Assembly: GCA_011009095.1 (NCBI GenBank) | Contig: VTPC01090597.1 | Span: 124,001 to 188,000, forward strand | DNA from: Ignelater luminosus | Lineage: Eukaryota > Arthropoda > Insecta > Coleoptera > Elateridae | Direction of reading: 5' to 3' | DNA: 64,000 bases | In this document: piece by piece, positions 1 to 13,208 of the stretch | How positions within the stretch are numbered: position 1 is the first letter of the stretch | How the letters are laid out: each line of letters opens with the position of its first letter | Translations under genes and position numbers: made by a program | Notes under the pieces: generated by a model | The model's database searches: none | What the model saw: only the letters and a program-made list of their open reading frames with translations | What the model was told of the DNA's origin: nothing

Positions 1-66
1 ACGTTGAACATCTTTAAAGTGCTCGACATGTTTCATAAGGTGCATCAATATTGGTTTATAATCATC

Positions 67-189
67 TTAGCGTCTATTGTTGTCTTTATTAAACGAGTTG
101 ATGATGTGCTTGATCTCATTAATCTTATCGGAAGGAACGCCGTAAATGATATAATCCACATACATCCTGAGGAATGGAAGTTCAGACAT
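67..189 (-). pseudogene. Reverse-transcriptase scrap, possibly Penelope-like
   Basis: A 40-codon minus-strand frame reads LPFLRMYVDYIIYGVPSDKI and continues with INEIKHIINSFNK before a stop. The Y-V-D-x-I-I-Y core looks like a reverse-transcriptase catalytic box (normally YVDD) with the second aspartate replaced by tyrosine. The following segment (V-P-x-D-K-I then I-x-x-F-N) resembles the spacing after the catalytic box in Penelope-like elements. That subfamily assignment is inference from a very short stretch; other non-LTR reverse transcriptases remain possible. The fragment sits at the window edge, so more of the element may lie to the left. It cannot encode a working enzyme because the catalytic pair is broken and the frame closes at once. 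Confidence 0.35.
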
Positions 190-3100
190 TAATTATTGAG
201 GGAGTCATTCATTAGAAAGGAAATTTGGGATTATTGAAATTATAACACAGTTAACTGAAGTTTCATCACACATATTTAGAATAATTGTTAGCAGTAGCAA
301 TATGGTCAGTATTAATTAAAATAATTGTTGCTATATGAATGTATGTATCTCATTATAATTATAATAGTTTGCTGATATTAAACAGTACTGTATCAGTTTT
401 CGCATTTAAATTATTTGATAAATGATTAGGGCAGGGATATAATAATTAAAATATACAAATCAATAGTGCAACTTTTTTATTGTACGGAAGGAAATGGCAT
501 AAATATCATTAATACTGTTTTTTATCTACTGATCCTGAATTCAATTTATTATTTATTTTGTTTAATCATAACTGTATTGTAACAATATTTTATATTAAAT
601 TAAATTGTTTTTTATTTTACTTACAAAAATGGTTTTGTAATAAAATGTAACATTAATCTATACAAGAGCAAATTGGAGATGATTACCGAGATGTTTGGTT
701 TTAGGTGATACATCATAAAGATATATCACATGAAAGCAGATGTATTAAGAAAATCTCTAAATTGTTATTAATAACATTGCAATATTGAGGCTTAGACACT
801 AACATTAACCATCTGACTAAACTATGATGTATAATAGTAGTTAATATGTTTCACATTTATAAGCTCCGGTGTTAGACAAGAGATAATTCAACACGGACGG
901 AAAAGGGATTTATGTTTGGGGAATATGTTTCGTGTTATAGAATTATACCGATCTGCCATATTGGTATTATTGTACTTTTTGATATTATTGATATTAGACG
1001 TATTTATATATTTTTTAAATTTTATGTTTCTTGATATTATCAAAGATAAAATAACTTTTGTTACCATTTCATAGATAATTTATAAATAATTAAATCATTT
1101 CTAATGAAGAGACTTTAACACTATTTGAATAGTCTTAATATCAAATTTGAATAGCTGATCAGAGGCGAGACAACTAAATTTATTATTATTTAATTTGTAG
1201 ATTTAAAAGAAAATGCTATTAAACTCAATTTCTAAATTAAAGACTGATAGAATTAATGAAATAAACAAAATCTGCGTTTAACTAAGATTCTTTAGCAGTA
1301 GTTAAACTGCTCTAAATGGAATATTTATCTTTGAGTTTGAAATATTTAATGGTAAATGAAATCAGACAAAGCTATGCGAATTATAGTAAATTGCGATAAT
1401 AGTATGAACGATGATATACTAAATGTCTCTAGTCACAAGAATTTTTGATCTTCTCAAAAAACGGAAAGAAGCGTTAAATCTTTTGAAACCAAAACAATAA
1501 GAAAATTGTTTTGCATAGAAAGAAAACAAAAATGTGTTTTGCCAAGGTATCATCTAAGAAAATTGCCAATGGAAGATCCTGTCTAAATAATAAATAATAA
1601 TTTAGATTCCTTGTAATGACTGTTGACATCTTGGTTTTTGGTATCTATAGAAAGAAATGACGGTGCTTTCAAGAAAGATGTTTAGTATTCCATCTTGATT
1701 TATGCTTAGCATTTTGTTAGTTATTTGTTTTAATTCATGTTGAACTCTCGCGTAAATCACAGAAAACAGTTGCCATTTTAATATTGGACAAAAAGTTCTA
1801 TCAAAATTCAACTGTTTAAAGCAAATTTCCAATTTTATTACTCCTCCAAATTTTGTTTTGTATCGTATAGCAACCCCATTTTGTTTTTTCTAGTATATTT
1901 TCTTTCACTCCAAGTGTTTATTTCTTTTTTTATTGTCTTTAAGTTTTCTTTTCTCTCCGTTAATTTTCTGAACTTAATGCCTTCGTGAAATAAGCATCTG
2001 AAGTTGTCGTTATCTAATAATTAATAAACCTTTATAGTAGAGCTTTTAATTTCCCCCCGTTGTCGAATCTAAGTTTCCAAAAATATAAATATCTTGATTT
2101 AGTCGACTATTTTTGAAAATCTCCTCTGATCGTGTTCTAGAGCACAGCAGTCACAGCTTTGCTATATTGAATACTACAATAAGTTACCCTTAGGGCATCA
2201 CCATACTTTCATCGAATACACCTATGAGAATTTGCAATTTAAAAATCGATTTAACAGTTTGGAGCTTGTGTTTACGTTTTGAAGAAGGAAGTACTGGGTG
2301 CATCTATGTAACGGTTTCTTACTTTGTATAAGATAAATGTTTAACTTTTTTAAAATCCCACCAAGAATTCATTAATTTAGGTTGGTACGGAAACTACAAA
2401 AAAACAATGCAAATTCGTATATTCGATTCTGTTAAATTAACTTTCGTAAATTATCATTGAATCAAATATTTGGTTTGCTTATTAATTAAGCTAAATTAAG
2501 AATTGAGTATTTTTAGTTTTTTTCCATTTAATTTCTCCTTTTTAAAGAAATAGAACCTTTTGAAATCTCAGTAACTCCTCGCAGAATTACGCCAGTATTC
2601 TAGCATTTTTGATATTCTTTGTTTTCTCGTATAAAAATCCTATTTTTGTCTGATAGTTTTCTAAAATTCCTAATTCAAATTAAAAAAGTAAAATAAAGGT
2701 CGAAAATTATGGTTTACCCTTTTAAATTAATTTTGATAGGTTAAGCCATTTTCGTATTTTGAATTTAGCGCGTAACTGGCTTACGCTTCTTTATGTTCAT
2801 TATCCGCTCTGTCAATTCATTATCGTAGCATTCATCCTTAAAGCAACAGGGTGTTGAATTGGCGATTGTTTTTGTTGGAAATTCATTCCTCAGTGTGTGA
2901 GATTTAATGGAAACTTTTTGTCGTCGTTAATCTCCATTAAATTATACTGTTTGTCAACTTCGCATTTTGGTTATACTGTATTATTCTCCCAAGTCTGGTC
3001 CAGGAGAATTGCCAGCGGTAAATTCCCAACCGCATGCGGTTTAGCTTGTGAAATTTAAGAAACCAAAAAAAAACTGTATAATTTGACTGAGCTGAAACCT

Positions 3101-3500
3101 AAAAAGGCAATATTGCGTAATAAGACTGGAAAATTCTAGCGGCGTGGTGACCCAATCAAGATAAGTTTTCCACAGTCAGATTATTACTGGGATGAGTATT
3201 AACTCTGTGCTGTTCGAATAAGTAACTTTTAAAGCCTGTTACATCTATTAGTATGTTCGATTACTAAAAGGATAGTTTTACACAAAATACGGAAATTTAT
3301 TGTCGAAATCTTTAAAATTTTTGGCGTGGGTACTAGGAGTCTAGAAACTTCTGAACCAAACCAGTCTGGGCGCCAGGTGCGGTCAAAATTCTAAATCTGG
3401 TGCCAAATTGGGACAGCCTAGCCTTACTTACATCAAAATGACCATTAACGGCTTCAATAAACTGCTTAAACTAGTAAGACTTGTAACATATCATAATCCA
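190..3500. other. AT-rich non-coding DNA, no gene recognised
   Basis: Only short chance frames occur on both strands. I see no transposase or reverse-transcriptase motif, no tandem array and no RNA gene. It could be intergenic or intronic. Confidence 0.5.
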
Positions 3501-3539
3501 CTAAACACTTTAACCGTTTTTTGTTGTAAAAAGCATAAA

Positions 3540-3880
3540 GCACTCGACGTCATCTGATGATTCGGAGATGCGCCCGCGCTGGTTTAAACATCTTGGCTGA
3601 TCACGATCGAATTGAAATCTAAATTAACTACAATAGGTAGTTCAAATGTGGAATGAACAAAGTACGTGCACTCCCACACTAACATACGTTACATTCGTAT
3701 TCGACTTTTGACACTAATATGGCGGGGCAATAATAACATCTGGTGCTGTGGCGGGAACGACTACTCTAGTTAATTTACATCTCAACGATCCAAATCACCA
3801 TTTTGTGATCATTCGTGCGCGCTCTGTATTATAACACTCTGTCCTATTTTAATTGTTCGTGCGCGCATTTGATTTCAAAA
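3540..3880. other. CpG-dense patch with an 11-bp direct repeat
   Basis: This stretch is visibly richer in CpG than its AT-rich surroundings. It carries TTCGTGCGCGC twice in direct orientation (3812-3822 and 3856-3866, 44 bp apart). No open frame explains it. It could be regulatory sequence or part of an old repeat; nothing in the sequence decides between them. Confidence 0.3.
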
Positions 3881-4639
3881 TTTAAAAAATTATTATCTCG
3901 CGAGTTAGAGACATAACCTAATGTGTAGTTTAAAATGTTAATGAAAATTCTTTCTATAAAAGAGCAATAATAAATTTTATATGTGCCTTGTTTATTTTTT
4001 ATTGATTTTCCGGTAAGGTATTAACAAAGACAAGTACTAGACATGACGCAAACATCGAAATTTAGACAGAAGAAAATTAGTTAATGTTCATTTTGAAACT
4101 TGAAGCTTCCACAAAAACTTTCGAGGTCGATTTTATTACTTCTCCTTGTGGGTTGGGGAAGAAACAAAAGACGTATTTTTTGGTATTTGACTATAGGCGC
4201 TAAATTTCTAGATTAAACCACTGATGAAAACGTCGAGAGTATTTATAAAGACTGAAACCCAATTTATTCAAAAAAGAGATTTTAAAATGCTTCAGCGTTA
4301 ATTGAGCAATTATTTCGACTACATGTAGATTTGCAAATCCACTTTAACTTTAATCTTAAATTAAATCGAGCAGCAAGAAGCTTCTCGTAGGATTTTGAGT
4401 TAGTGAAGAGTAGGTGGCTTAGTAGACAGTTTAACTGTTTACTAAAGTTGAGCAAGATCAGTGCATATAGTACCTAAGCCAGTAGGAATTAATTAGTTCG
4501 ATATTCGCATAATACCCTCATCTTCTATAAAGTTAACTCTAAAATAAAAAGGATCGACCCAAATAAACTAGAGAATATAATCTGCATTATTAGATTACTT
4601 GGCTAAACAGAATCTAACCTAATTCCGATGTAATCTATG

Positions 4640-5410
4640 GGACAGACCGCAACGCAAACACAAGCGCTGGTCGCACGAGCCGCGACTTGGCCCTGATAGA
4701 GGCCAGGATTTTAATTAAACGACTAAAGGACCGCTAGGATAATTAGTCATTCGAATTAAAATTTTACTTTACGCTGAAAGTTCATCAGATACGCCAGCCG
4801 CTATAAAATAGACCCGGTTAAAATTACATACGAATTTAAAAGTTGAAATTTTAATATAGAACGCGCGGTATTGTGTTTCAAAACATGTTTCCGCGATAAA
4901 ACAATTATAATTATCAGGCAAAAGCAGCAGTGGCTTTCATCCTTTGTTCAAAGGACATGTAAAACGCTCTGTAATTGCAATAATTGTAAAGACTGGTCCG
5001 TTTCGTGGCGCCACTTCATTTTAATGCAATTGCGAACTTTACGAGCGCCTTCGGGAAAAAATATATAACAGAAATAATATTTCGGGAAAATCTCATAACT
5101 AAGAAAGTTATAAACGCGGAACACATACATATAGTAAAAGCTTGTGTAAACGTTTACAAAAAATGTGCGAAACTAGGAAATTAAATCTTTCGCCCTATCA
5201 TGTTCAATAATGAAACTGTAATCTCACATATTTGGAAGGTGTAATTAAATCCGACAACAGCTCTAGGCCGATATGTAAGTATTTGAAAGAAAGAGAATCC
5301 GGGAAACTTTGGCAGAGAGCACTAATTTGTCAGACAGCCTAATTGCAATGGGCTGACGGCCGTCACGCACGTCACGGTCCCTGTAAACACGGATCCAATA
5401 ACACGCCTGA
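4640..5410. promoter_or_regulatory. Candidate regulatory region: clustered CpG-rich blocks
   Basis: Three short GC/CpG-rich blocks stand out against AT-rich flanks: around 4650-4710, 4995-5055 and 5345-5400. The last contains the palindromic GACGGCCGTC followed by ACGCACGTCACGG, which includes a CRE-like half-site (CGTCA). No coding frame of more than about 65 codons overlaps them and none resembles a known protein. In insects such blocks often mark promoters or enhancers. Here that is inference only; I see no TATA/Inr arrangement that I would defend. Confidence 0.25.
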
Positions 5411-5429
5411 AGCATCACTACCTCCACTT

Positions 5430-8400
5430 CGTCCACAGAATCCTGAAATATACAGAACTCACCAAATATCGGAAATGATGAAATATTAGGCTAAAATACC
5501 GAAACACTGAAAGCATCGCTTTAAAAAGTCGACAGTTTTATCTACACCAATCATTCTTCTAAACGTACAATACAGGAAATCTTTAAAAAATGGGGACTAA
5601 GACGAGTACCATCTTCTTTTGTATTGATGTTGGCTTTCGAAATGTTCCCTCTTCTGTGATTCTTCTGAGCCGAAAACGAGATATTTCACAATAAGCTTCA
5701 AAACTCAACTTTATATCATTTATTTAAATTTTACAAGATCGTTTTGTTTGCACTCCGTACAATATTTAATATAAGAGGTTTGTGACTTTTCTCAAATATT
5801 TTTCGCAATTTAATAACTTCATTGTCATCGAAACAGTTACATTAAGCACAAAGAAATAAAGCACATTCCAGTAAAATAATTAAAGCTATAAAATATCTTT
5901 TTTTACCTTTGAAGATTGTTCTGTTAGCTTTATCCTAATATTACTTTTTAATACGTTTGTGGAGATGCCATTTATTAATATAAAAATGAGCAGTGACAAT
6001 TTTGTAAAACATGTCTTTAATAACAGAAGGCATAATGTGTAGTTAATGGGAATTCTATTAAGAAAAAACTAGGTTTCCTTGAAAATACATACTTTTATTA
6101 TTTCCAACGAAACAAGATTAAAAGTATAGAGTAATGTACCGCCGGCTAGTTGTTTCTTCAGAATTAATAAGTACCCTGCGATCAGATTAAAAAATCTTTT
6201 TTGGCTGTAGATGTATTCCTTTGTTTTTCAAACCATGATCCAACATTTACGATTTATTGTTTGCAATTTACATATATATCTAGAACTAATTACCCGACCT
6301 ACTCCATTTCTTTTACTTGATCGTACAATATCTATGACCTATTCAAGTTTGAGTTAGTTCTTTTGAAAAAATCTAGTTATCCAATTTATCTACCGTCACC
6401 ATCTCTGGTCAATTTGGTTCGCCTCCATCGTCATCATCACCACCATTACCATTGTTCCAGCAGCTCAGCAATCAATCTTCAATATGGCTGAAAAGGAGTA
6501 TGAGGATGAATCTGAATAAACCTTCTTTGAACTCATAGTTGTTTATAAATGACCAAGTGAGCATCAAAATTTATTGAGTGTTTTACTGTTTTACAGATTT
6601 ATCACATTATAGCTTCTAAGTTTCCATAGATAAATTTATGGATACTTAGGATTTATGTGGTGGCATCTCCAATGTCAAACTGCTCAGCATACAGTGCTCC
6701 CAGAGTTGCTTAAAGAATTCTAATTTAAATTAACACATAAAGGTCTATTTTGCTCGACAAATTATGCGAAAGATAATAATTTGTACAAAAAAGTTTTGTA
6801 ATTCTTAGTTTAACTTCAGACATTTCTTACAAGCCGTAAATCGGTTCTTGAGATATTGAGATTTGAATGGAAACAATAAATAATTATTTTGGGTATTGGC
6901 AAACTTTTGCGTTACTATTAAAAAGAGGAGAAGAGAAGAGGATGATAGTTCTACTTAAAAACCAACAGTTTCAAGGAAACTAAAAAGAACGTGAAGAGAA
7001 CTTGGAGACTTACAAGAATAAAAATTTAGAGGATTTGAAACAAACTGAAGTCAATAATTGCCAATTCCAGAATAATCAACAAGCTCATAAGAACCTGACA
7101 ACTTGCAAGATCCCACTTACAACTTTGCCAAAATCGAATCGGGAAGGATTCGTAAGGACCTATTAACTTACAATAACTTGGAATCGTGCAAGTACTCAGA
7201 CAGTCACGAAAGCACAAGCATTTGCTATAATGTAATGGCTTCCCGAACAAGAAAGAAAAAAACTAGCCCTTCTTGAAATCAACTTTTCCAAAAGAAGAAA
7301 AATTATTAAAACATTAAAAATCTACATGGAATCCAAATAAATTACAAATTCATATGTACTACTGATAGATCAAAACACTTTTGGCACAGAAATCTAGTCA
7401 GAATGTTGTTCGTTTGTTTCTTCTTTGACTTGGATATATCTCCTTAAAGGTCACTCATCAATATATGTATTACTTTGCAAACCTTTAAAATGGTAAAAGT
7501 TGAAAATTTTAATCTGAGGTCTTTAGCTTGTTATGGCCTTAGCGTAGGATAGAAGCAACACCTCATTACTAATCGTTGTTACTGCTACTGATGTTCCTTG
7601 ATTAATACAAAATTTTACAGATGTTTTTGTTATTACTGTTACAAAAATGATAGTAATGGTGCATACTGTGTCATGGAAGCTTAGAACCTCAAATACTATC
7701 AACTTTGGTCTTTGTTTAATAACTGAAAAAATGAAGAAAAAGACACTGTACCATATGTTATAAAAAAGAACCATGAGTTTGGGAAAATCAATTACTACAA
7801 ATGTGTAGGCAAATTATGGCAAAAACAACTTCTGTGAAGCTTACTTTTGGGCGTATCTTTGAGATTTCTATCAATGATGTATTAACTGCTGTCATACCTG
7901 CAAACAAAAAAGTCGTTAAGTAAAGTAAGTTTCGCATGAATTAACGATAGCAATGGCTCAATTTCAAACGGATCGTTTAGTGCAATGAAAACTTGATTCA
8001 TTCTAATGAGTCTGATAAAGAAAATCAATGAATTACCATTGGGAAACCAAACGAAAAAGACTTCAAAGTCATAGCGTGTGTATGGTGAAATCTTGAAAGC
8101 GTTATTCCCTTTAAGTTGATTGGATAGAATTCACGATGCTCTATGTCGGCATCATCTTGAACTGGTAAATAGATAACGTCAGACCCCATACTGCTATTGA
8201 AACACAACAAAAAACTGAGGAAATTGAATCTGGAACTTCTTCCTCATTCCAGCCCTTGCAATTTCAGATTATCACTTATTCCGGTCGATGTCGCACTTTC
8301 ATGCGCGGAAGAACTTTCACATGAGTTGAGGAAGTCGAAGCTGTAAAGTTTGTTGCTTTACTATTAAAGTTTTTTTTTAAAAAAAAGCGACATTTTTATG

Positions 8401-11400
8401 GGTTACCCTCAAAACACATCTTCTGTGTGACCTGTGAATATTTGTAAAAAATTACACGGACATTGACAAACTGTTAATACAAAAAGTAACCCTTAAGTGC
8501 GTAACTAATGTAAAACAATTTTTTATTATCTCATGAGAAAAAGAGCTTAGTTTGTTTTAATTGAATAGATTTTAGAAATACCACCACAAGATAAAAGTAA
8601 AAGAAAAAATACCTTTAGATGTAGCACACCCAATTTAACTTAAGGGAGATTGCAGAACTCTGCTTTCTCGAGCATACGAAAGTAAAAGTCCCAACGGTCT
8701 CTATTGATAAATTTCGCTCCTGGATTACATTCATTATATACTAATATGTCGTTTAATTCGAAAATTGACGCTATCTGTAAACAATCGCTATTTTTGCTAA
8801 ATTCGAAAAACTGGAGTTAAAAACGGTGAAATTTTTAAAACTTCCATTTTTAACTTCCCACGATGATAAATGAAGACATTACTGATAAACCCCCGCAGGT
8901 TGGGAAAATAAAAGTAAAACCAAGTTTATTAGACCTTAAAGATTAAACAAAAGATAATTCTGTAATAAGCTAGTTTGCAGTTGAAAATAAGTTAAACAGT
9001 TGAATACTATATAACAAAACCATTCCTTTGTAGTTGTTAAAGAAAATGTAAGTGATTGACAAAATCTTTGGGTCAAAAGCAAAACCGGTTCAGTGAAAAA
9101 GCTCAGGACTCACAAAGAGATCTCTTAAATTCTTTAGGAGACACAAAGTTTGAAATGAAGCCACTGGGGAGCTCAAAAGGCAGTGATAAAGTAATACGCC
9201 GTTATGATTTACACGGGAAAATAAACGTTTCAAATTTATTGGATGAATGAAAAGGCCGAAAAATAAGGGCATATTTATAAGTAAGCTATAAGGTTTTATA
9301 GGATTGGCTCCACGACATGACGGCTGATGTTTTCGAGAAAAATGACCACACATGTTGCGGAACAATCATATAAATGATTTGTCAGACTCAGAACTTGACA
9401 GGGTTGGAAACGTCCAGTAGCTATTAAAGTTTTACGAGGAAGATTTCTATTCCTATTTATTTTGGAAAATAATTCTCTATTTCTGTGGCTATTTACCGAC
9501 AATTAAAGAAAAAAGATAAAAAAGAAAAATGCTAGGCAGTTTGTTCCTTCTTTACTTTTAATGTTTATTAGCTTAATAAAAAGGGACGAACAGAACTACA
9601 AATTTCAAAATAAAAACACGAGGGAATTTTATTAATAATTCAGCAAAGACATTAAAAATATTTTTTTATGATTCGCGTTTATAATGGGAACAGGGAATCA
9701 ACCAATATAACTTTGCCCTTAAAGTTTTAACAAGCAACAGCCATTTGCCTAATACGTTACAGAGGCATCGGCCGTACATTATAGGGTGTCAAAACTTGCA
9801 AAGTGGAAATGAGTTTTAAATTTTTAGTGTAATTTGGCCTCCGAGCTTGCTACATATGGAGCACTAGGTGTTATCTTTTATAGTCCTTGAGTCACGCCTG
9901 AAATCACGTACTTCATCCCCTGCTTGTGTTACTAAATCTTTATACCGGGAGCTATGACACCAAAAAGTTAAGTGTCTTTGTTTGAAAAAACATCAAGATT
10001 TGGAGATTCTGCAAAATTACCTGTTTACTTTTGATCCATCCTTTGATGGTTGATCCGAATGTATTAAATATTTAAAGATGTGTAACACTTTATTTTGCAA
10101 CTTCAAAAACTGGTAGAAATTTAAATTTCAAAATTATCCCGTGGAGAACTTCAGGGAATCCGTAGTGCGTTTAGCGAATCCGAGCAGCACGAAACCACGA
10201 AGCATTAAAAACTTAGAGCTCCCTATAAAGATTAGATTGCTCATTTTTCAACAGTTTTAGGTTAAAGTAAAAAAAATGTGGAGCAAAAATAGCTACATGT
10301 ATAAAAGTATCAACAAATTTTTTAATTTGCATCTCGACATATAAAATACTTAAAGAATTCTTAAAACTGTCACGGAAATAAATTTTCATGCTCATAGTCA
10401 GTAATTATTCATTTCTACGACTCTTTCAAATGTTACAACTTGCAGTAGAATTACTCACCAATAAACTTGCGGAAATCTAGAATAACGTTTCTACTACTGA
10501 CAAGTCGGTAGAAAGACGTGCCCAAAAAGGAAAATTACGTTTCAACTTCCTTGAAACGATTTTAACCTAGTTGAACTAGTAAATTCAATTATTTTATTAT
10601 TCTATGAATTACCGCACTTCAAGTTTTTAATTCAGTAGCAGCCACCATTTTTAAATGAAATACTAGAAGGAACTACTCTTTATCTTTGCTCAGAGCTCAC
10701 GTACATGAATTAATTAAATTAACGGAAATGTATAATACTTGTATTTTAGAATTTTATTTAATTTAAAAATTAAATTGCTAAGAATTCTTGTCTTTTAGTT
10801 ATAATTATTTTAAAGTCAAGATTTAAAATTAAATTTTTATTAGGTTTATGTCTTGAGTTTGGTTCCAACGAATTGGTATTTTGACATTTTACTTATATTG
10901 TATTTACAGGATATTTAGAATTTAATTCTAGTAATTTCAGAAAGTTATAAGTAAGTATAGGATATTTCGGAACATTCCAGGGTTGTACTAAGCTTCAAAA
11001 ACAAGTAAACAGCTTGGAAAGGACTTATTAAATCTAAAAGTAGTAGAGCTCTATTCACTCAACTTACGAGGCTACCGGTCACTGTTATTATAATAAAACG
11101 TAATTAGAAAAAATTACCGTAAATGCAGCAGATTTTATATTTAGATTGTTTGATATTAAGTAAAAACCTTCCGCGTACGGTGTTAGGCTGTTACCAAACA
11201 ACGTTTTTTCAAATACTGTCTCAAGATTATTCTATAATTGTCAAGGCTTTTGAGATTTGAAACGTTAAAAGTATTCCGACAAAGTTTACGTTAAATACAA
11301 AGGAACATTAAAATCTAGTGATTAGAAAAGTGCAAACTGCCAATAAATATGCGAAGAAGTACACCAAAAAATTTTATATCGAATTTAAGATTGCGTTGAA
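5430..11400. other. AT-rich non-coding DNA, no gene recognised
   Basis: Frames of up to about 90 codons occur here on both strands, with no recognisable domain and no plausible splice context. A His/Ser/Pro-rich low-complexity run sits at 6420-6480 (CATCATCACCACCATT). I see no transposon termini and no tandem array. Confidence 0.45.
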
Positions 11401-11419
11401 AACACCAAAAACGTAAACA

Positions 11420-11656
11420 ATGGACAAAATGGAAAAAATGAAAAAAATGTTTCAAAGAATAGAAGAGAAGTTAGCAAATATGAATGAAGAAATAAAGGCC
11501 ATTAATTCAAAGGCAAAAAATTCTTCGCAAAACAATTTAAAATTGAAGAAAGAAACTAAAAAGGTGAAAGAAAAATTAAAATTGCAAGAAAAAAATCCAA
11601 CAAAATCTCAAAACTGCCATGTAAGATACAGAGATATAAAGTTAGTAAGTTCATAA
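11420..11656 (+). pseudogene. ORF1-like coiled-coil frame of the RTE-type element
   Basis: A 78-codon frame starts with MDKMEKMKKMFQRIEEK. It is very rich in Lys, Glu, Asn and Leu/Ile with heptad spacing across most of its length, so a coiled coil is the clear prediction. RTE/L1-type ORF1 proteins begin with a coiled coil that trimerises and binds the element RNA. The position upstream of the endonuclease/RT remnant on the same strand supports that role. It is far shorter than an intact ORF1, and the frame breaks before the mariner insertion. A free-standing small host protein is possible but less likely given the context. Confidence 0.4.
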
Positions 11657-11826
11657 AATAAAATGCAAAAAGAAAACTGGAATAAAAATTTTCATCTCTA
11701 ATGTGAGAGTGTGGGCATCGGATAAAATACGTAAAAATGGCGAGAAAGTAATCTGTCATATATTCTAAAGAAACAAATGAAGTAGACTGTTGGATCACCG
11801 ACTGCTGGAAGAAGGCAATATCACTA

Positions 11827-13134
11827 TGTCCAGAAAGTAAGTTCATTTTTACTGGTAAAATAAAACAAATGTATATTAGGAAAAATAATTTATTGCAAAA
11901 GAATCTGTAGACTTAAAACTATTAGTCAACATAGCTACCACCATTTTGTAAGCATTTATCGTAGCGTGGCACTAATTTTTGTATTCCTTCGTCATAAAAC
12001 GTTGACGCCTGTGACTGTAACCAAGTTGCAACATGTTCTTTAATCTCATCGTCGTCATTGAATTTCTTGCCAGCGAGGTTTGATTTTAGGCTTAAAAACA
12101 GGAAGAAGTCACTGGGAGCAAGGTCCGGACTATACGGTGGGTGGTCAAATTGTTCCCATCCAAATTGAGTCAAAAGTTGCTGTGTAAGGTTTGCAGTGTG
12201 GGGGCGAGCATTGTCATGAATCAACAAAATGCCGCTAGTGAGCTTTCCACGGCGCTTATTCTGAATTGCACGACGCAGTTTCCTTAGCGTATCACAGCGG
12301 TAATTGTTTCGCCCCGTGGTAGAAAGTCCACTAAAACAACACCACATCTGTCCCAAAACACTGTGCACATGATTTTCCGGGTTGTCAAATTCGGCTTCGA
12401 TGTTGTCTTTGCTGGTGACGATGTGTGCCTCCATTCCATCGATTGCCGTTTTGTCTCATGTGTCTCATAGGCTACCCAAGTCTCGTCCCCAGTCACTATA
12501 CTGTTAAGGAAATGGTCCCCGTCATTGTGATAACGAGTCAAAAATTCAAGAGCAGCACCTAGGCGTTTTTTCTTGTGATCCTCGGTAAGAGTTTTCGGTA
12601 CCAAGCGTGCACAAAGCTTTCGATATCCCAGTTTGTCATGAACAATTTCATGAAGAAGGGATCGTGAAATTAGGGGAAATTCCATAGAAAGAAGAGAAAT
12701 CGTAAACTTACGGTTTCCTCTAATTTTTTCATTCACTGCATGAACAAGTTCATCATTAACCAATGATGGACGTCCACTTCTTCCTTCATCGTGCACGTTT
12801 ACACGGCCATTGTTAAATTTTTTTACCCATCTCACAACCATAGAATAACTCATTACATTCTGTCTATACACCTCAGAAAGCTGTTGATGAATGTCCACTG
12901 GTTTCAAATTTTTCGCATTGAGAAACCGAATCACTGATCTAATCTCGCAATCGGCGGAATTTTCAATTACCTTCTCCATTATAAACAAGCACTGTGACAC
13001 GATAACAGCAGATAACTATCTCAAAATGGCGTCAATTGCTTAGTAACGATACAAGGTCGTTGCCGCGCATGCGCGGAACTGTGATCGTATCGCTGCAACG
13101 GCGGGAAATAGAAAATGAACTTACTTTCTGGACA
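11827..13134 (-). mobile_element. mariner element with near-perfect structure
   Basis: Both ends carry the same inverted repeat, TGTCCAGAAAGTAAGTTC, extending to about 23 bp. TA dinucleotides lie immediately outside at 11825-11826 and 13135-13136, as expected for the Tc1/mariner TA duplication. The element is 1308 bp, normal for a full-length mariner. Transposase runs on the minus strand between the repeats. Identical termini plus a single frameshift suggest that this copy is young compared with the other relics in the window. It landed inside an RTE-type retrotransposon. Confidence 0.93.
11922..12979 (-). pseudogene. mariner transposase (DD34D), one frameshift
   Basis: Cut-and-paste transposase of the mariner family. 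The preferred start is the ATG at 12979 (MEKVIENSAD); an in-frame ATG at 13000 would add seven residues. The N-terminal half holds the paired helix-turn-helix region with R-S-V-I-R-F-L, the linker with D-E-G-R-S-G-R-P, and the first catalytic Asp in TGDETW. The frame is broken near 12297-12302, just after the R-G-E-T-I-T stretch, and the first frame stops at 12284. The rest continues in another frame with HDNARPH (second Asp) and YSPDLAPSDFF (third Asp); 34 residues separate the last two aspartates, the mariner signature. The C-terminal K-C-L-Q-N-G-G-S-Y-V-D is present. Total length matches a typical transposase of about 350 residues. All three catalytic aspartates survive, so the frameshift is the only clear lesion. 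Confidence 0.92.
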
Positions 13135-13208
13135 TAGTTATATAACAATTTACAGGCTATTCTGATAGATGTGCAACATTACTGTTTAAGATGCAGTAGA
13201 TGTACATT

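Noticed and set aside
5960-6670. TGGAGATGCC and GGCATCTCCA inverted 10-mers 700 bp apart
   Set aside because: The similarity does not extend beyond about 11 bases, so chance is sufficient.
9056-9365. Overlapping frames on both strands (64 and 91 codons)
   Set aside because: Neither shows a domain; opposing frames of this size are shadows of the same composition.
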